Part shown: positions 44,767 to 56,940 of the stretch, piece by piece
How the letters are laid out: every line of letters begins with the position of its first letter
Position numbering within the stretch: position 1 is the stretch's first letter
Origin: Chamaecrista fasciculata
Taxonomy: Eukaryota; Streptophyta; Magnoliopsida; Fabales; Fabaceae
Length of the DNA: 64,000 nt
Assembly: GCA_003254925.1 (NCBI GenBank)
Contig: QANZ01014871.1
Location: 186,001 to 250,000 of the forward strand
Direction: 5' to 3'
Position numbers and translations under genes: made by a program
The notes under the pieces: model-generated
The model's database searches: none
The model's input: the letters and a program-made list of their open reading frames with translations, nothing else
Told to the model about the DNA's origin: nothing

Positions 44767-46686
44767 ATGGAGTTATTGAGAGAAGCAAGAATCGAAGTTT
44801 GTCTGAGGCTATGTGCAGTTCTTGTATTGGTTTTAACTGCTTCTCTGGTTGCCTTTGATTCTCAGACAAAGGTCATTATATACACTATTGAGAAGAAGGC
44901 TACCTATCAGGACATTCAAGCTCTCCAGTAATTAACTATTATTTTAGAAAACATCAAAGTGTTCATTTCATATAATATATATTCTTTGGCTTTTGATTCC
45001 CTTTAATTTCTCTGGCTAACTAAAACTAACCCCAAGTAGTGATGATTGGTTGTTGAATATATATTTTGTGGTTTGTTGTAGAATCTTGGTGTACGTTGCT
45101 TCTGCAGCTGCTGGTTATAACTTGATTCAACTATGCAAACACTTTGTCTCTGCTTTTTTCTCCACACCAAAAACCAGAGCCTATTTTGTATACATGGCTT
45201 GGTTTTGTTTCTTGTGCGACCAGGTAATTATATTCATTATATTGCTCTTCCTCTCATTCTTCATTCTTTTACTCGATTGTTTAATTATAAATTTATAATA
45301 TATATATATATGTGTGTGTGTGTGTGTCCATTAACATCACCCTCCACCTCCATAGTTCATACTTACTTCAACACATACTCTCATCTTTCTTTCCAATCAA
45401 ATTAAACCCAGAAACTTCACGTAAGCAGAAGTTGTGTGGGTGTGTCTAACAAATTTTGTTAGTATTACAAAGTTTTTTTTTGTAATTTAACATATATACA
45501 AGATTAATATAATAATTATTTTAATCTTATTACTTAGTCATATTTCTTAATTAAAAAAATAAAATTTATTTTTTAATCCTTCAATTAATCTCAAAATTAT
45601 GAAAAACTTAGTTGATTTTTATAGAAGAAGTTATTATATTATAATTTGAGGACAAGTTCAAAAGTGAAAAATAAGTTTTCTCTCCAAAAAATCACTTTTA
45701 TGACAAAATATTAAAATTACACGTACATCCTAGGATAATTGCTGTTTAGTTTTTATTTTTTTACTTTTTCATTTCACCAAACAAAAAAGAAAAAGAAAGA
45801 GAAAAGCAAGTACGACACGATCATAACAGTGAATTGATTATGACCGCTCTGGCTTTCTTATGCACAGATCAGATCATGCGTTTGGCGTGGTCATGGATTA
45901 GGTGACAGTTCTCTTCAATATAATATTGGGCCAAATCTAGTTAAGGGTATCTCTCCTTTTAATTAAGAAAGATAAATGAACGACTAAAAACTGTTCGATC
46001 GAGTTTTAGTTTCTCATAATATTTTTTTTTAATTAATTTCAAAAGAATACGAGATTAGAGGAAAACCTTCTTTCTTTAAGAGAGTAAGACCAAATTCTAC
46101 GGAGTGCAGATAGTTAATTAAGAGAGTAAGAGACTTCTCCAACTTGTGTGCGAGAGATTTCAACCTAAAATAAATGAAGCCGTCAATTTCCTAAATGGAA
46201 AGAAGGTTGAATTTTCTTATTTAAAGAAATACCGAGACTTTGTTTCTAGTGTACGGTACATCTCAATCTCATGCAATAATTATGAGGTCCAATTGCGAAA
46301 GAGACTTGATGAGTTTAAATTGAGTAGGTGTACATATATACATGCACTCTCTCTAGCTGTTAAGTCTTTCTTTCAAAGATGCATGTATGTAATTATATTT
46401 ATATTTGCAGGTGGCAATGTACTTGACAATGAGTGCAAACGCAGCAGCACTGGAAGGTTCGATGTTTGCAGTAACAGGAGTGAAAGCATTTCAATGGATG
46501 AAGTTATGTAACAAATTCAGGAGATTCTGCTTACAAATAGGAGGATCTGTGTTATGTGGATATGTGGCCTCCATCCTCATGGCTATCATTTCCTCTCTTT
46601 CTGCTTACAATTTGTTCAGATTCTACTCTCCCACCTCCTTCTTCTCCCTCAAGCCTTTCCCATCTTCAATCAATTCCTCCTCTTAG
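44767..46686 (+). CDS. CASP-like protein, four-helix membrane protein (group 2C/2D-like)
   Basis: Three exons, 44767-44927, 45082-45223 and 46411-46686, give 192 residues. Four hydrophobic segments are visible: about 12-31 ([20 protein letters not shown]), about 55-72 ([18 protein letters not shown]), about 84-118 ([30 protein letters not shown]) and about 141-165 ([18 protein letters not shown]). The conserved Arg in helix 1 (CLRL) and Asp in helix 3 (CDQ) that mark the CASP/MARVEL-like family are present. The short cytosolic N-terminus and the AFDSQTK loop resemble CASPL2 members. CASPs scaffold membrane domains such as the Casparian strip; the role of most CASP-like proteins is unknown. 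The start codon lies just after ACAATATAAT and is the first ATG. Intron 2 is 1.2 kb. The subgroup letter is tentative. Confidence 0.88.
45299..45328. repeat. (TA)n(TG)n compound microsatellite in CASP-like intron 2
   Basis: A short TA run passes into a GT run. Simple repeat with no further content. Confidence 0.9.
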
Positions 46687-48701
46687 TTAATTATTCCATC
46701 TTCCACAACACACCATTACTACTACTATAAAAACGCCATGTCATCCATTATTATTATTATTTAACTAGAAGGATATATCTAACCTACCTACTCTTCAATT
46801 AATAATATATCTTATATGTATATTATTTATTATCATCTTTAGCTAAGCTACTTAGTAATTTGTTGTGTAGGTTTAATTAATATCGTTCTGATCGATCTTT
46901 TTCTTTTTCTTTTTGTGGAAAGTTTTTCTTGGACTAGTTTTGGTTTTATTCTACAAGCTAATAATTATACTCCTCCTCAGCTATCGCATAAAAAACATTT
47001 TTTAATACAAAAGAAATAATGAGTTGTAAACTAAATTTTGACTGGGTCTTGGTCAACGTAACTAACACTAATCGTCAAATTTATATCCAGAAAAACGATT
47101 CGAGCCATCAATAAATGAGCCCAACTCCAAGTTTTAGATCTATATATATGGGCTATTGCGTATTGGCCGATTGATATCATATCTATATGGGTTATGGGCT
47201 ATTATGTACGGATTTTCATTTCGGACAACAAAAAAGAGGGTACGAAATGCCCCAAATGGGATTCTAATTTCTCTTTCATGAAAATATAGGTAGGAGTCTC
47301 ACAAGCGAGTTTTACTTCTGAATAGAATGTTTTTAAAATTATAGGGGTGTACACGGGCCGGGCCAGGTTTCTGGCCGGCCTGAGACCCGGCCCGGTACAG
47401 ACCCGTGTCGGGCCGAGTCACAGGGTCTGATCAAGCCAAAAAATTTTTTTGTTATTTTTTATTTATTCTATATATATATTTTTTAACTTGTATATATTGG
47501 TAAAACAAATAATTTTGGATTAATTTAATAATTTTTTATTAATAAAGACATTTAATTTGATTTAATTTTTAAAAAATGTTGATTTAATTAAGAATTAAGA
47601 ATAAATATATATTTTATGTATATTTTTAATATACAATTGATAAAAATAATAATAGATATGTATTTCTTACAATTCAAAAAATATTTAGTAGTATAAAAAT
47701 ATAAATATGTATAGTAAAAAATTTAATTTTTTTTTTTAAAAAATGGAGGTACCCGGGCCGGGCCGGGTCTAGAGACACTAGACCCAGACCCGACCCGAAC
47801 ACCCTCGGGCTGGGCCGGGCCGGGTTTTTTTTTTGTACACCCCTAATTATGAATTTACATTTTAGACAAATGATATTCTTCAAATACACTTTTACATTAT
47901 ATCTTTCTTTTCCAAAAATGTAAGATTTTATCAAAATTAAAAAATATACCTTTAAAAGAATGTTTTCATTAAAATACAATATATGCAAATGTGATACTGA
48001 AAATTTATTCCAATATTACTATTATTTTTTGTATTAAAATAATATAAGTAAAGTAGTCCTTATTATATTACACATTTAATAAATATAAAGAAAATTTGTT
48101 TATAGTAATATATACAACAAAAATTTCTCTTTTTAAAACGTTAAAATTAAAATTGAGGTTGATCACATAAAAAGAGAATTTAAAAAGAAAAAAAAAAGTT
48201 CGGATAGAGAGTGTCCTGTTGGCCTGTGTAAATAACAATCAATAATCAGGCAAAATAATAAAAATAAAAATAACAATCAATAAGTATAATTAAGACAGAC
48301 ATAATATTAATCTCGTGAACACGTACAAATTATTGCCTGCAACGAGGAGACCCAACACATTATTGAGTTAAGTACCCTCTATCGACTATCTCCTTATATA
48401 TAAATTACATTCACAAACGATCAAATTTCCTACTCGTGAGTCGTGATTAGGGCCCTACGTTTAAGATTTGAAGTTATATATATATATAAATATATATATA
48501 TATATTTAATCATTGACAATAATTAATAACTCATTTTATACGTGTTTATAAATGATATGTGGCAAGCTAGGTTGCACTTCAACGGACGCAGGTACTTGCA
48601 TGATACAGGTGTGGATATGGTATATGGTTAATTTTAAAAATTATGGGAATTGGGTATGACAATATTTATTTAAATAGAAAATCATAATATAAATTTATAT
48701 A
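46687..48701. other. Intergenic region with one MITE; no gene seen
   Basis: Contains the CASP-like 3' UTR, the MITE at 47343-47844 and AT-rich sequence with short TA runs near 48480-48505. No coding signal. Confidence 0.55.
47343..47844. mobile_element. MITE with AGGGGTGTACA inverted ends (hAT-like)
   Basis: The ends AGGGGTGTACACGGGCCGGG and CCGGGTTTT...TGTACACCCCT are inverted, and the interior is full of GGGCCGGG/CCCGGCCC and GACCCG motifs. AATTAT occurs on both sides (47337-47342 and 47845-47850), a 6-bp match that may be a worn 8-bp duplication. Confidence 0.7.
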
Positions 48702-49140
48702 GGTCAAAGTGCACTTTTGGTCCTATAACTTTTGCTAAGGTCTTAAATTGATCCCATAACTTTTTTTGTTGCACTATTGGTCCCGTAACTTTTACTCAAG
48801 TTGCAGATTTGGTCTCGTGTTACACTTTTGGTCTCATATCTTTGGGTCATGTTGCAGAATTGGTCCTATATCTTTTAGTTATGTTGCATAATTGGTCTCA
48901 TATCTTGGGGTCAGGTGCACAATTAGTCTCATATCTTTAGATCAAGTGGGACTAGCGGTGAAATTTTTTGCAAAAATATAGGACCAATTCTGCAACCTGA
49001 CCAAAAGATATGAGATCAAAAGTGATACGAGACCAAATCTGTAACTTTTTGCAAAGATTTGAGACTAAAAGTGCAACAAAAAGTTATGGGACCAAATTAA
49101 GACCTGAGCAAAAGTTCTGGACCAAAAGTGCTCTTTGACC
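48702..49140. mobile_element. MULE-type MITE with perfect 9-bp TSD (ATTTATATA)
   Basis: ATTTATATA occurs at 48693-48701 and 49141-49149. The ends GGTCAAAGTGCACTTTTGGTCC and GGACCAAAAGTGCTCTTTGACC are near-perfect inverted repeats, and the arms continue inward (AACTTTTGCTAAGGTCTTAA / TTAAGACCTGAGCAAAAGTT). 439 bp, non-coding. Same family as 29100-29517 and 9088-9491. Confidence 0.9.
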
Positions 49141-50546
49141 ATTTATATAATTTTAGTATCAATGCCTTATTTATTAATCTAAAGAAAATAAAATTTTAAC
49201 ATAACAAAAATAAAATAATAAGATAAAAATATAGTGACATTATATAAAAAAATATATAAAAAACATGATATTTTATAATATTTTAAAAATACCCAAAGGT
49301 ATTCATAAAATACGAGTACGAGTACGTGTCCGGAAATGGCATAACACCAATTTTGAAGTACTGGTACTTCAGCAAGCCTTACCTTAAGGGATGTTCCATA
49401 CACGAATGAAAAAAATAATCTTAAAATTATGAGTTTTAAAATGTGTTAATCCTATTTTTGATACGTGAATTAAAAAAAATAATATTAAAAATATTGCATT
49501 TCCAGTAACATTTTAATCTCATGAATTGTGGATTTTTTATTCTTTTCAGTGAAATTACTATATTCTCATGCTATGAGAATATTTCAATATAATTAATTGA
49601 TTAAAATATCCTTATTTTAAATACTTATTTTTCTTTATAATTTTTTTCTTTTATTTTTTCAGTTAATATTTGATAAAATTTAAAAATATATTTAAATTTT
49701 ATTGTTTTAAATTTCTTTATAAACTATTTATCATTATTAGATTATTATTGTAAATTACTTATTATAATTAGATAGTTTATAAAGAAATTTAAAATGACAA
49801 ATAGAGTAATTTACAATAGAGTAAAGCTCTCTTAATAAACTAATGTGGGTTGGCACAAGTGATTAAGGATCTAGACAAAAAACCTTTGCCTCATCATGGG
49901 CAAGGGTTTGAATTCCCGTGAAGTCACTTAATCCCATTAGAGGGCATCCCTCCTCAAGAAGATCCTCTGACACCCAAGGACTAGTTGAATAGTTGTTACT
50001 GGGTAAAACTACTTGCGATTTAGGCCTATGTAATAATCATTTGGGTTGGGCTTCTGTTGATGTACTTAGGAGTGTCTTCCCTTACTATCATTCTTAGAAA
50101 AAAAAAAAAAAAACTCTCTTGATAAAAATATTTTCACCAAAACTCACACTTGAAATAACGTTTGAAATACTTATCACTTTAATCAATTACTTATTGATTC
50201 TTGATGTAACACACATATAGATCTTAATTAATTGCACTTGAGAAATTTCTCCTCCATCTTTGTCTCTTAGAAAATCAAAGACATAGAAATGGAAGCTTAT
50301 CCACTCCAAAATCCAGATTATCTGCACATGAAGAATTATGTTTCATGCAAACAATATGATAATGACTGACTAATCAAAGTGGAGAAAAACCACTTTGTCT
50401 TGGCTTTTGGTATGATCGATGTTAGTGAGGTACAGCTTTGTTTGCTCCAACCTTATATTTTGTGAAAGCAAAGTTAAAGGATGTGGTTGGGCCTTTTAGA
50501 CTTTTAGAGCCCCTTACGTGTTAAATTCTTAATTTTATTTTTGTTT
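49141..50546. other. AT-rich intergenic DNA with one SINE
   Basis: No gene. Besides the SINE at 49840-50113 there is only A/T-rich sequence, including an imperfect local inverted repeat around 49715-49790 (AAATTTCTTTATAAACTA and its complement). Confidence 0.55.
49840..50113 (+). mobile_element. Full-length tRNA-derived SINE with 13-bp TSD and poly(A)
   Basis: CTCTCTTAATAAA at 49827-49839 and CTCTCTTGATAAA at 50114-50126 flank it (12 of 13 identical). The 5' end has GTGGGTTGGCACAAGTGATTAA, a good tRNA A-box region (TGGCACAAGTG). About 45 bases later GGGTTTGAATTCCC fits the B box. The element ends in a run of about 15 A. These are the three hallmarks of a Pol III-transcribed, LINE-mobilised SINE. 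Confidence 0.85.
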
Positions 50547-51693
50547 GGCAAAAGTCCTATTTTGGTCCTTCTGTTATGCTCATTGTTCCAAATAGGCCCC
50601 TTAGTTATTTTTCGTACCATATTGGTCCCTCAGTTATTCAAAACTTGTCAAAGTTGGTCCTTCTAACGTTTTCCATCCAAATTTCTGTTAAAAAAAGAGG
50701 AAAAATAAACTTTCATCTCCAAAAGTTTTATTTTCTTGTATTAAAGTCCTTTTCTTTTTATATTAGGATCAAAACGCAAGAAAATGAAGTATATTAAGAT
50801 TTTAAGTGAATTTGTCCAAAAACACAAAATCTCTCTCTCTCGGCGGAGAATCTAGATTGCGTCGCCGTCGCCGGAAAACTTCGCCGGATCTGCCTGCTCT
50901 TAATGTCTCTCAACTCCATCTCCGGCGGCGACTTCATCGACGACATTCCAAACATAAACAAGTACCACCTGTTCTTCGTCGTCCCCGATCTCATCATTCC
51001 GACAAAATAATCGCGAGGTAAACCAGATTTCGGATCGGATCTACTAGTACTACTATTAACCTTTTTGTTCAGCGAATTGCTCTGTTTTGCGTCGTTCTTC
51101 TTCGATTCTCCTCTGTGCGCATTGATGATTCTACCGTAGAAGATGATTTCCTTCTCCACCGTTGTCGATCGAGTCACGACAGTGAAATCTTCACTGAAGA
51201 ATTCGAAGAAATCGTCGTCGTCGTCAAATTTGGAATAGGAATCATCGGATTGAGTTGAATCGCCGCCGGTGATCGGAAGATCAGAGAGAGAAAGAGTCTC
51301 TTCTGCTTCGAATGGATCCTTCTGCTTCCTGGTATGAGTGAAATTCATCAGTCATCATGATGGAAAACGAAAGAGGAAAATGAGAAGAGTGTGTATGCAG
51401 AGAGAGAGAGATTTTGTGTTTTGGACAAATTCACTTAAAATCTTAATTTATTTCTTTTTCTTACATTTTGATACTAATATAAAAAGAAAAGGACTTTAAT
51501 ACAAGAAAATAAAACTTTTGGAGATAAAAGTTTATTTTTCCTCTTTTCTTAACGGAAATTTGGATGGAAAACGTTAGAGGGACCAACTTTGACAAATTTT
51601 GGATAACTGAGGGACCAACATGAAACGAAAAATAACTGAATGACCTATTTAGAACAATAAGCATAACAGAAGGACCAAAATAGGACTTTGGCC
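50547..51693. mobile_element. Pack-MULE: 9-bp TSD, about 290-bp TIRs, captured reading frame
   Basis: TTTTTGTTT occurs exactly at 50538-50546 and 51694-51702. The left TIR (50547 to about 50838, starting GGCAAAAGTCCTATTTTGGTCC) and the right TIR (about 51405 to 51693, ending GGACCAAAATAGGACTTTGGCC) are inverted and about 90% alike by eye. Between them lies GC-richer DNA that encodes a 184-codon protein on the minus strand. Exact duplication, long TIRs and gene-like, compositionally distinct cargo together define a Pack-MULE. No transposase is present, so movement would need a MULE elsewhere. Confidence 0.9.
50794..51348 (-). CDS. Captured host-gene reading frame inside Pack-MULE (unknown acidic plant protein)
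   Basis: An intact frame of 184 codons. It starts MNFTHTRKQKDPFEAEETLS with SLSDLPITGG, then an acidic region (KFDDDDDFFEFFSEDF), a Ser/Lys-rich middle with EIIFYGRIINAHRG, and RWYLFMFGMSS...PPEMELRDIKSRQIRRSFP near the end. The order 'SLSDLP - FEFF - I-FCG-I - W-MFG - E-EL-DI-RQ' recalls a family of small uncharacterised plant proteins; function unknown. The last about 15 codons run into the left TIR, so the natural C-terminus is replaced or lost. It may be transcribed from the right TIR, whose inner edge carries a CT/GA-rich 5'-leader-like stretch. Whether it is a working gene or a passenger cannot be told from sequence. Confidence 0.55.
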   Translation of the reverse strand: MNFTHTRKQKDPFEAEETLSLSDLPITGGDSTQSDDSYSKFDDDDDFFEFFSEDFTVVTRSTTVEKEIIFYGRIINAHRGESKKNDAKQSNSLNKKVNSSTSRSDPKSGLPRDYFVGMMRSGTTKNRWYLFMFGMSSMKSPPEMELRDIKSRQIRRSFPATATQSRFSAERERFCVFGQIHLKS

Positions 51694-51702
51694 TTTTTGT
51701 TT

Positions 51703-54700
51703 CACTGAACAAGCTTAGTTTACTTTAAAGTTTAAACTCTTGTACTATAACCAACGTTTCGGAACTGAAGGCATCTGCATTTCCAGAAGTCACTTTTGCC
51801 AAATTAAACACAAGATCAAATTACCGTCTTTAAGCTGGCAATTGTACATGTACGTAATTGCAACTTAAAAGTGTGATGGACTAGCTAATGCACTAGCTAA
51901 TTATTTTTTCTTTTTGAAAAAGAGTATCGTGAGTCTAGTATTTTAATTAAAGCAAAAGTATTCTTTTCATCCTCAAAATTTTACATCAAATTCTAATTTT
52001 GTCTTTAATATTTTGTTGTTGTCAATTTTATTTTCAATATTTTATATCTTAGTCAATTTTATCATTTGATCATAAAACGAGTATTTTTAGGGATTCAATT
52101 TGAACTCATTTACTAAGAGTCTCAACTAAATAGAAAAAATATTCATTAAAAGAAACACAAAGTTTTAGACTCACGTCATATTTAAACTTAAAATAGAAAA
52201 ATATGATCACATTAAATAATTTGATACCAAAATAAAACTAAATGATAATCAATTTGCAATATTTTGAAATATTTAAAATCAAAAGAAACTTAATTAATTA
52301 AAGGCATACATTTAATAAATTTAAATATTTGATATATATATATACACACACTCAAGTATAGTACTAGGAAGTGACTTTATGTTAACTCTCCATGAGGCAC
52401 TTCAATATAAAATGTTAGCTAACTCGGACAAGGACGATGATATGAGCTATATTTGGTTGATACAGATATTGCTATACAAATAGTAGTATGTCCGACACCA
52501 GGACCTATTTGAGGACGTAATGACCTATAGTCAAGGGTGGGCCAGAAGCCCAGAACATTGATAATGACGGAGGATTACAACCTTAAACTAAAGAGGCACT
52601 TATTATGAGTAACCTTGAGATTTTTATGCAGTAGTGCAGTACTATGGTTAAACAATATTTTTGAATCCCCCCTCCCCACCTAAAGAGATACAAAAAATAT
52701 AATTAATTAACATTATAAAAATTGAAAATATATTCATATATATATATATATATACTTGTATATATATATATATACAAAGTAGTTATACTATTAAATCATT
52801 AATTATCACAATTTTTTAGGGGTGTTCAAAACCGAACCAAGTCGATTTAACCAAACTAAGTCAAACCGAACTAAACCGACCAATGACCGGTTTGGTTTGG
52901 TTAAAAATGTATCAAAATTGAGTGGTTTGGTTCGATTAACAATCTAGACATATATTTAACCGAACTGAACCGCTAGTATATCTATATAGTTTTTATTTTT
53001 ATTGTGTTATATGTTATTACATTTAATAAAAAAATTACTAATTTTTTAATAATCATTTATTTTTATCATATTTTTAATTATGTTATATCATTGAATCATA
53101 AAAATTTATCACTTTAGTCAATAATTAACTACTATTTTTAGTCTTTACAAATTTATTTTCTCAAATCTCTAATGTTGTTTGCCATTTTTTTATCTATTCT
53201 ATAAATTTTACTCACTACTTCTAAACACTATTTTTTTTTCTTTCTAATTTTATAATTAATTAATAGAAACAATAAATAAATTTTTTAACCGCTCAAACCG
53301 ACCGCCCAAACTACTTATTTATTGGTTTGGTTTGGTTAAGCAAATTATTTTTAACCGCTTGGTTAAGAATTACTTCAAACCTATGTGAACGGTTCAGTTA
53401 AAAATTTTGTTCAAAGCTGCCCAACGAATACCCCTACAATTCCCCCTACCATCAGGATATAGCCATATAATTGTAATTATATTATGGTCGACCATATCTA
53501 ACCCACATCAGGAGTGTTCAAAGTACTTGCCAACGCCACTTGTCTTATTATATTTACCTTTAGACGTTTGATTATCACTACCAACCTGATTTTGAATATA
53601 TACAAGTTGTAAATTAAGGGAGATTTCAATTTTTCTTCAAATATACCCTTCTTCATTGAATGTAAGTTCGAGGGTCTTTTAAGTAAAAGGCAATGCATAT
53701 ATTTGTGCTTTACAGTTATAGTAATTTACTGGTGGAAAAAAAAAGTTGGCCACAAGAAGCACCGACATTTTTTAGAATATATATATATATATATATTTAT
53801 ATATGAACAGTGTTTACAAATTAATCTGTGCGAAAGTTTATTTTTTAAAAAAATACATTTATTTTGTTTAATACTTTTTATTAATCTGTGATAGTTTGAA
53901 CAGCTGATGTATTAATCTAATGTAATAATTAAAATAAGCTTAGCTTCATGAGTTTCAATATCAAATTTGCTTTTTTAAATAATAATTTTTAACCCATGCT
54001 GACATGCTCTAAACTCTAAACTCTAAAGTATTACGTTTGGCCACAAAAAAACTTAAAAGTATTAGCTAACGTACAATGAATTATAAAAATAACTTCTACC
54101 AAAAAAAATTATAAAAATAACTCAAAATAATTATCTAAGAAAAATATATTTATTTACTATTCTAACTTGTCTTCAGTTTTTAAAATATAATTATGATATT
54201 CAATTAACATATTTAAAATGTTGGTTAGATGCATATTTTTTAAAAGTGAAAGTGTAAATTTGGTTCTTTATATTTTGGTCAAGTTGCAAATCAGACTCTT
54301 TTTTTTTTTTGAAGATTTAGTTTCATCTTTTGGTCATGTTACAAATCAGCTCATTATTTTTTTTTTTTTATAGATTTAGTCTCATTTTTTGTCAAGTTGC
54401 ATAATTAGTACCATATATTTGCAAAATGTTTTACCATTAGTCTCACCTTAAATTTTGTATATCTCCTTCTGTTAAATATGACGTGGACAACTGACTTGAA
54501 AGAGATTTTGGTCTCTTATTTTTTGGGTAAATTACGATTTTAGTCCTATATCTTTCTTTGTTTTTTATTTGTAATTTTGGTCCATCATGTCAACTGTTCA
54601 CGTAACACTTAACGGAAAAGAGATTGACAAAATTTAAAGTTGGAATAATAGTGGAATATTTAATTTTGCAAATATATGACACAAAATTTACAAAATAAAT

Positions 54701-56940
54701 AAATAAATAAATAAGGGTCTAATTTGAGACTCGATAAAAAAAAGTAAGAGACATTGTTTAAAATAATGATATAAGGTTTGCTCATTTTATTAAAAATAAT
54801 CAATATATTAGACATTATTATTTCACAAAGTTCAGTACCAGGTCTTTGAGTGGCCCGAATGACTAATCAAAACGTGGTTTTTTTTTGGACTATGTGAGAG
54901 ATGTTTAGGATGTTGCTTTAAGCTATAATTGTTAGCAAAGACGGTTTGGATATCTATCCTTTGTAACTGTTCCTTTTTAACAATAAAAAAACATGATTTT
55001 TTTTTTCCTGATTCTTTTTCTAGGAGAGGGATGGTAGTGGCACTCAGTAGTTCAGTATGTAGCAAAATAATAGTAATAAGTTGCATCGAGAACCGTTGAT
55101 ATCTTCGTGAAGCAAATATTAATGAGTATCAATAAATTTTTTAAATTTTTTTTAAAAACATCAAAGCAAAATTACATTATAGAAAAGTCAAAAAATACTT
55201 ACAATAATCATTCAGATAATTAACACAAGTATAACAATACATGATGGATAATTTGTAAACAGTGTTAAACTAAGGAAACAAATAAAAACACAACTGATCT
55301 TATATGGAAAGTATTCACAAGATGAAAATTATCACCGATTTTAGTGTTGCCAACAAAACATTTACAATTATACTCCCTGCATATCAGAAATGTAGTTTTC
55401 TTCACAAATGAAGATGTATAAACTTCTCCATAAATTTGACGGTAGATCAAAAGTTTTTCGGCATAGATGCTCATATCTGAGTCGATCTAGTATTGAAATT
55501 TGAAACAATTTTTTCATAAAGAAATAGTAGAACCAGAAATAGATCTGGAGAAAACCACCACCTAACTTGGGAGAACTAAATATGTAATTTATTTGAATGA
55601 AAAGAAACCAAAGAAACTAAAATTATAAGGGAGGCCACCTTAGATGTAAATATAAAAACGAAGAAGATGAATTTGAGAGGAAGAGAAGGGCAGGATAGAG
55701 AAAAAGAAAGCTCTTTTGGAACGGTTTTTCTTATTAACAATTAAGTTAATAATAAAATATGCACAATTAAGTTAATTTTAAGATCAAATTAACAATTTAA
55801 TCTTTATAACATCATCAACTAATAATTTGATCTATAAAAAATTAAAATAGTATATTTTTTAACACTTAAAAAATTAAAATAATATTAAAAAATATACCGT
55901 TTAATTATTTAAAAAGTTAATGAATATATTGTTAAATTTTTTGAAAGATTAATAAATAGTATATCCATTAACTAGAAAATTAATAAATATACCGTTTAAA
56001 TTTTTTTAAAAAATTAATGAATATATCATTGAATTTTTTGAGAGACTAAGGGTGTGTTTGGTTAAGCTTATTTTGATAAAAAAGCACTTTATTTTTAAAT
56101 ATAAGTGCTTCTTAAATATTTTTAAGTGTTTGGATGGGCTTTAGAAAAAAAAACAGAAGTTAAAAAAAAAGTTGAATAGGTGCTTTTTTTAGAAGTTGGA
56201 TTTTCTAGCTTCCATAAAAAGAGGGTGCGGTAGAGCTAAATAAAAACACGGAGAAGCACTATTTTTACTTTTATAGGACAAAAATAACCTTACTAAATAT
56301 TTGATATTACAACTTTACCCTTCCTCCTATTGACCTAATTTTTTCACTCATTCGCAGTCTCCTTGCTTCTTCCTCTACGGCGCACAGGTTCGTCTCCTTC
56401 TTCTTCATCATTCATCAAGTCAAATTCATCAGGTTTCTTCGTTTCGTCTCATTCTTTGTAATGGATTAATATTTATAAAATTGCTCTGTTTTGCATAAAA
56501 AAGTCTTGTTTGCTGGTTAATTAGTTGTAAATTCCCTCTCCATTTGACATCCCACCCTATAGCATTAGCTTTCACTTCTCTAGTTAATTATATTTTGTGA
56601 TCATAGGGAAGTTTTTGTGAACTTTTAATGATACTGAAGTTAGATCAATAGTTTTGTGTTTGTTGATTCATAGTGTGCATTTGGTTGAATTTTAGTTTAC
56701 AAACGAACAAGAGAGAAAAAGTCATCGTAATTTTTGTTTACAACTACTTGTGCAATTGTTTATGCTACTCACTTTTATATATTGGGAATTTGTGGAGGTT
56801 TTCAAAGTAGAAAACAGGACAAGAAAAGTTTTCTGTTTGTTCATTCAACTTTCACTCTCAATTCCCCTGTATATAATATATAATCCAGCTAGAATGCCCA
56901 TCTACATATATATACTATTTTTCTAATTATTTCAGCTAGA
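51703..56940. other. Intergenic repeat-rich region; no intact gene seen
   Basis: Contains a dispersed-repeat copy (52060-52200), a MITE (52818-53442), a MULE-MITE-like 5' part without a clear right end (about 54249-54500), and AT-rich DNA with many ATTAATGAATATA-like repeats (55860-56040). A terminus-like AGGGTGTGTTTGGTTAAGC stands at 56049. No frame with recognisable protein content was found between 51.7 and 56.9 kb. Confidence 0.55.
52818..53442. mobile_element. MITE with TAGGGGTGTTC inverted ends (hAT-like)
   Basis: The left end TAGGGGTGTTCAAAACCGAACC and the right end CAACGAATACCCCTA are inverted. The interior repeats ACCGAACC/GGTTTGGTT motifs in both directions. The flanks CAATTTTT and CAATTCCC share five of eight bases, possibly a decayed duplication. 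Similar termini to the 47.3-kb element. Confidence 0.6.
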
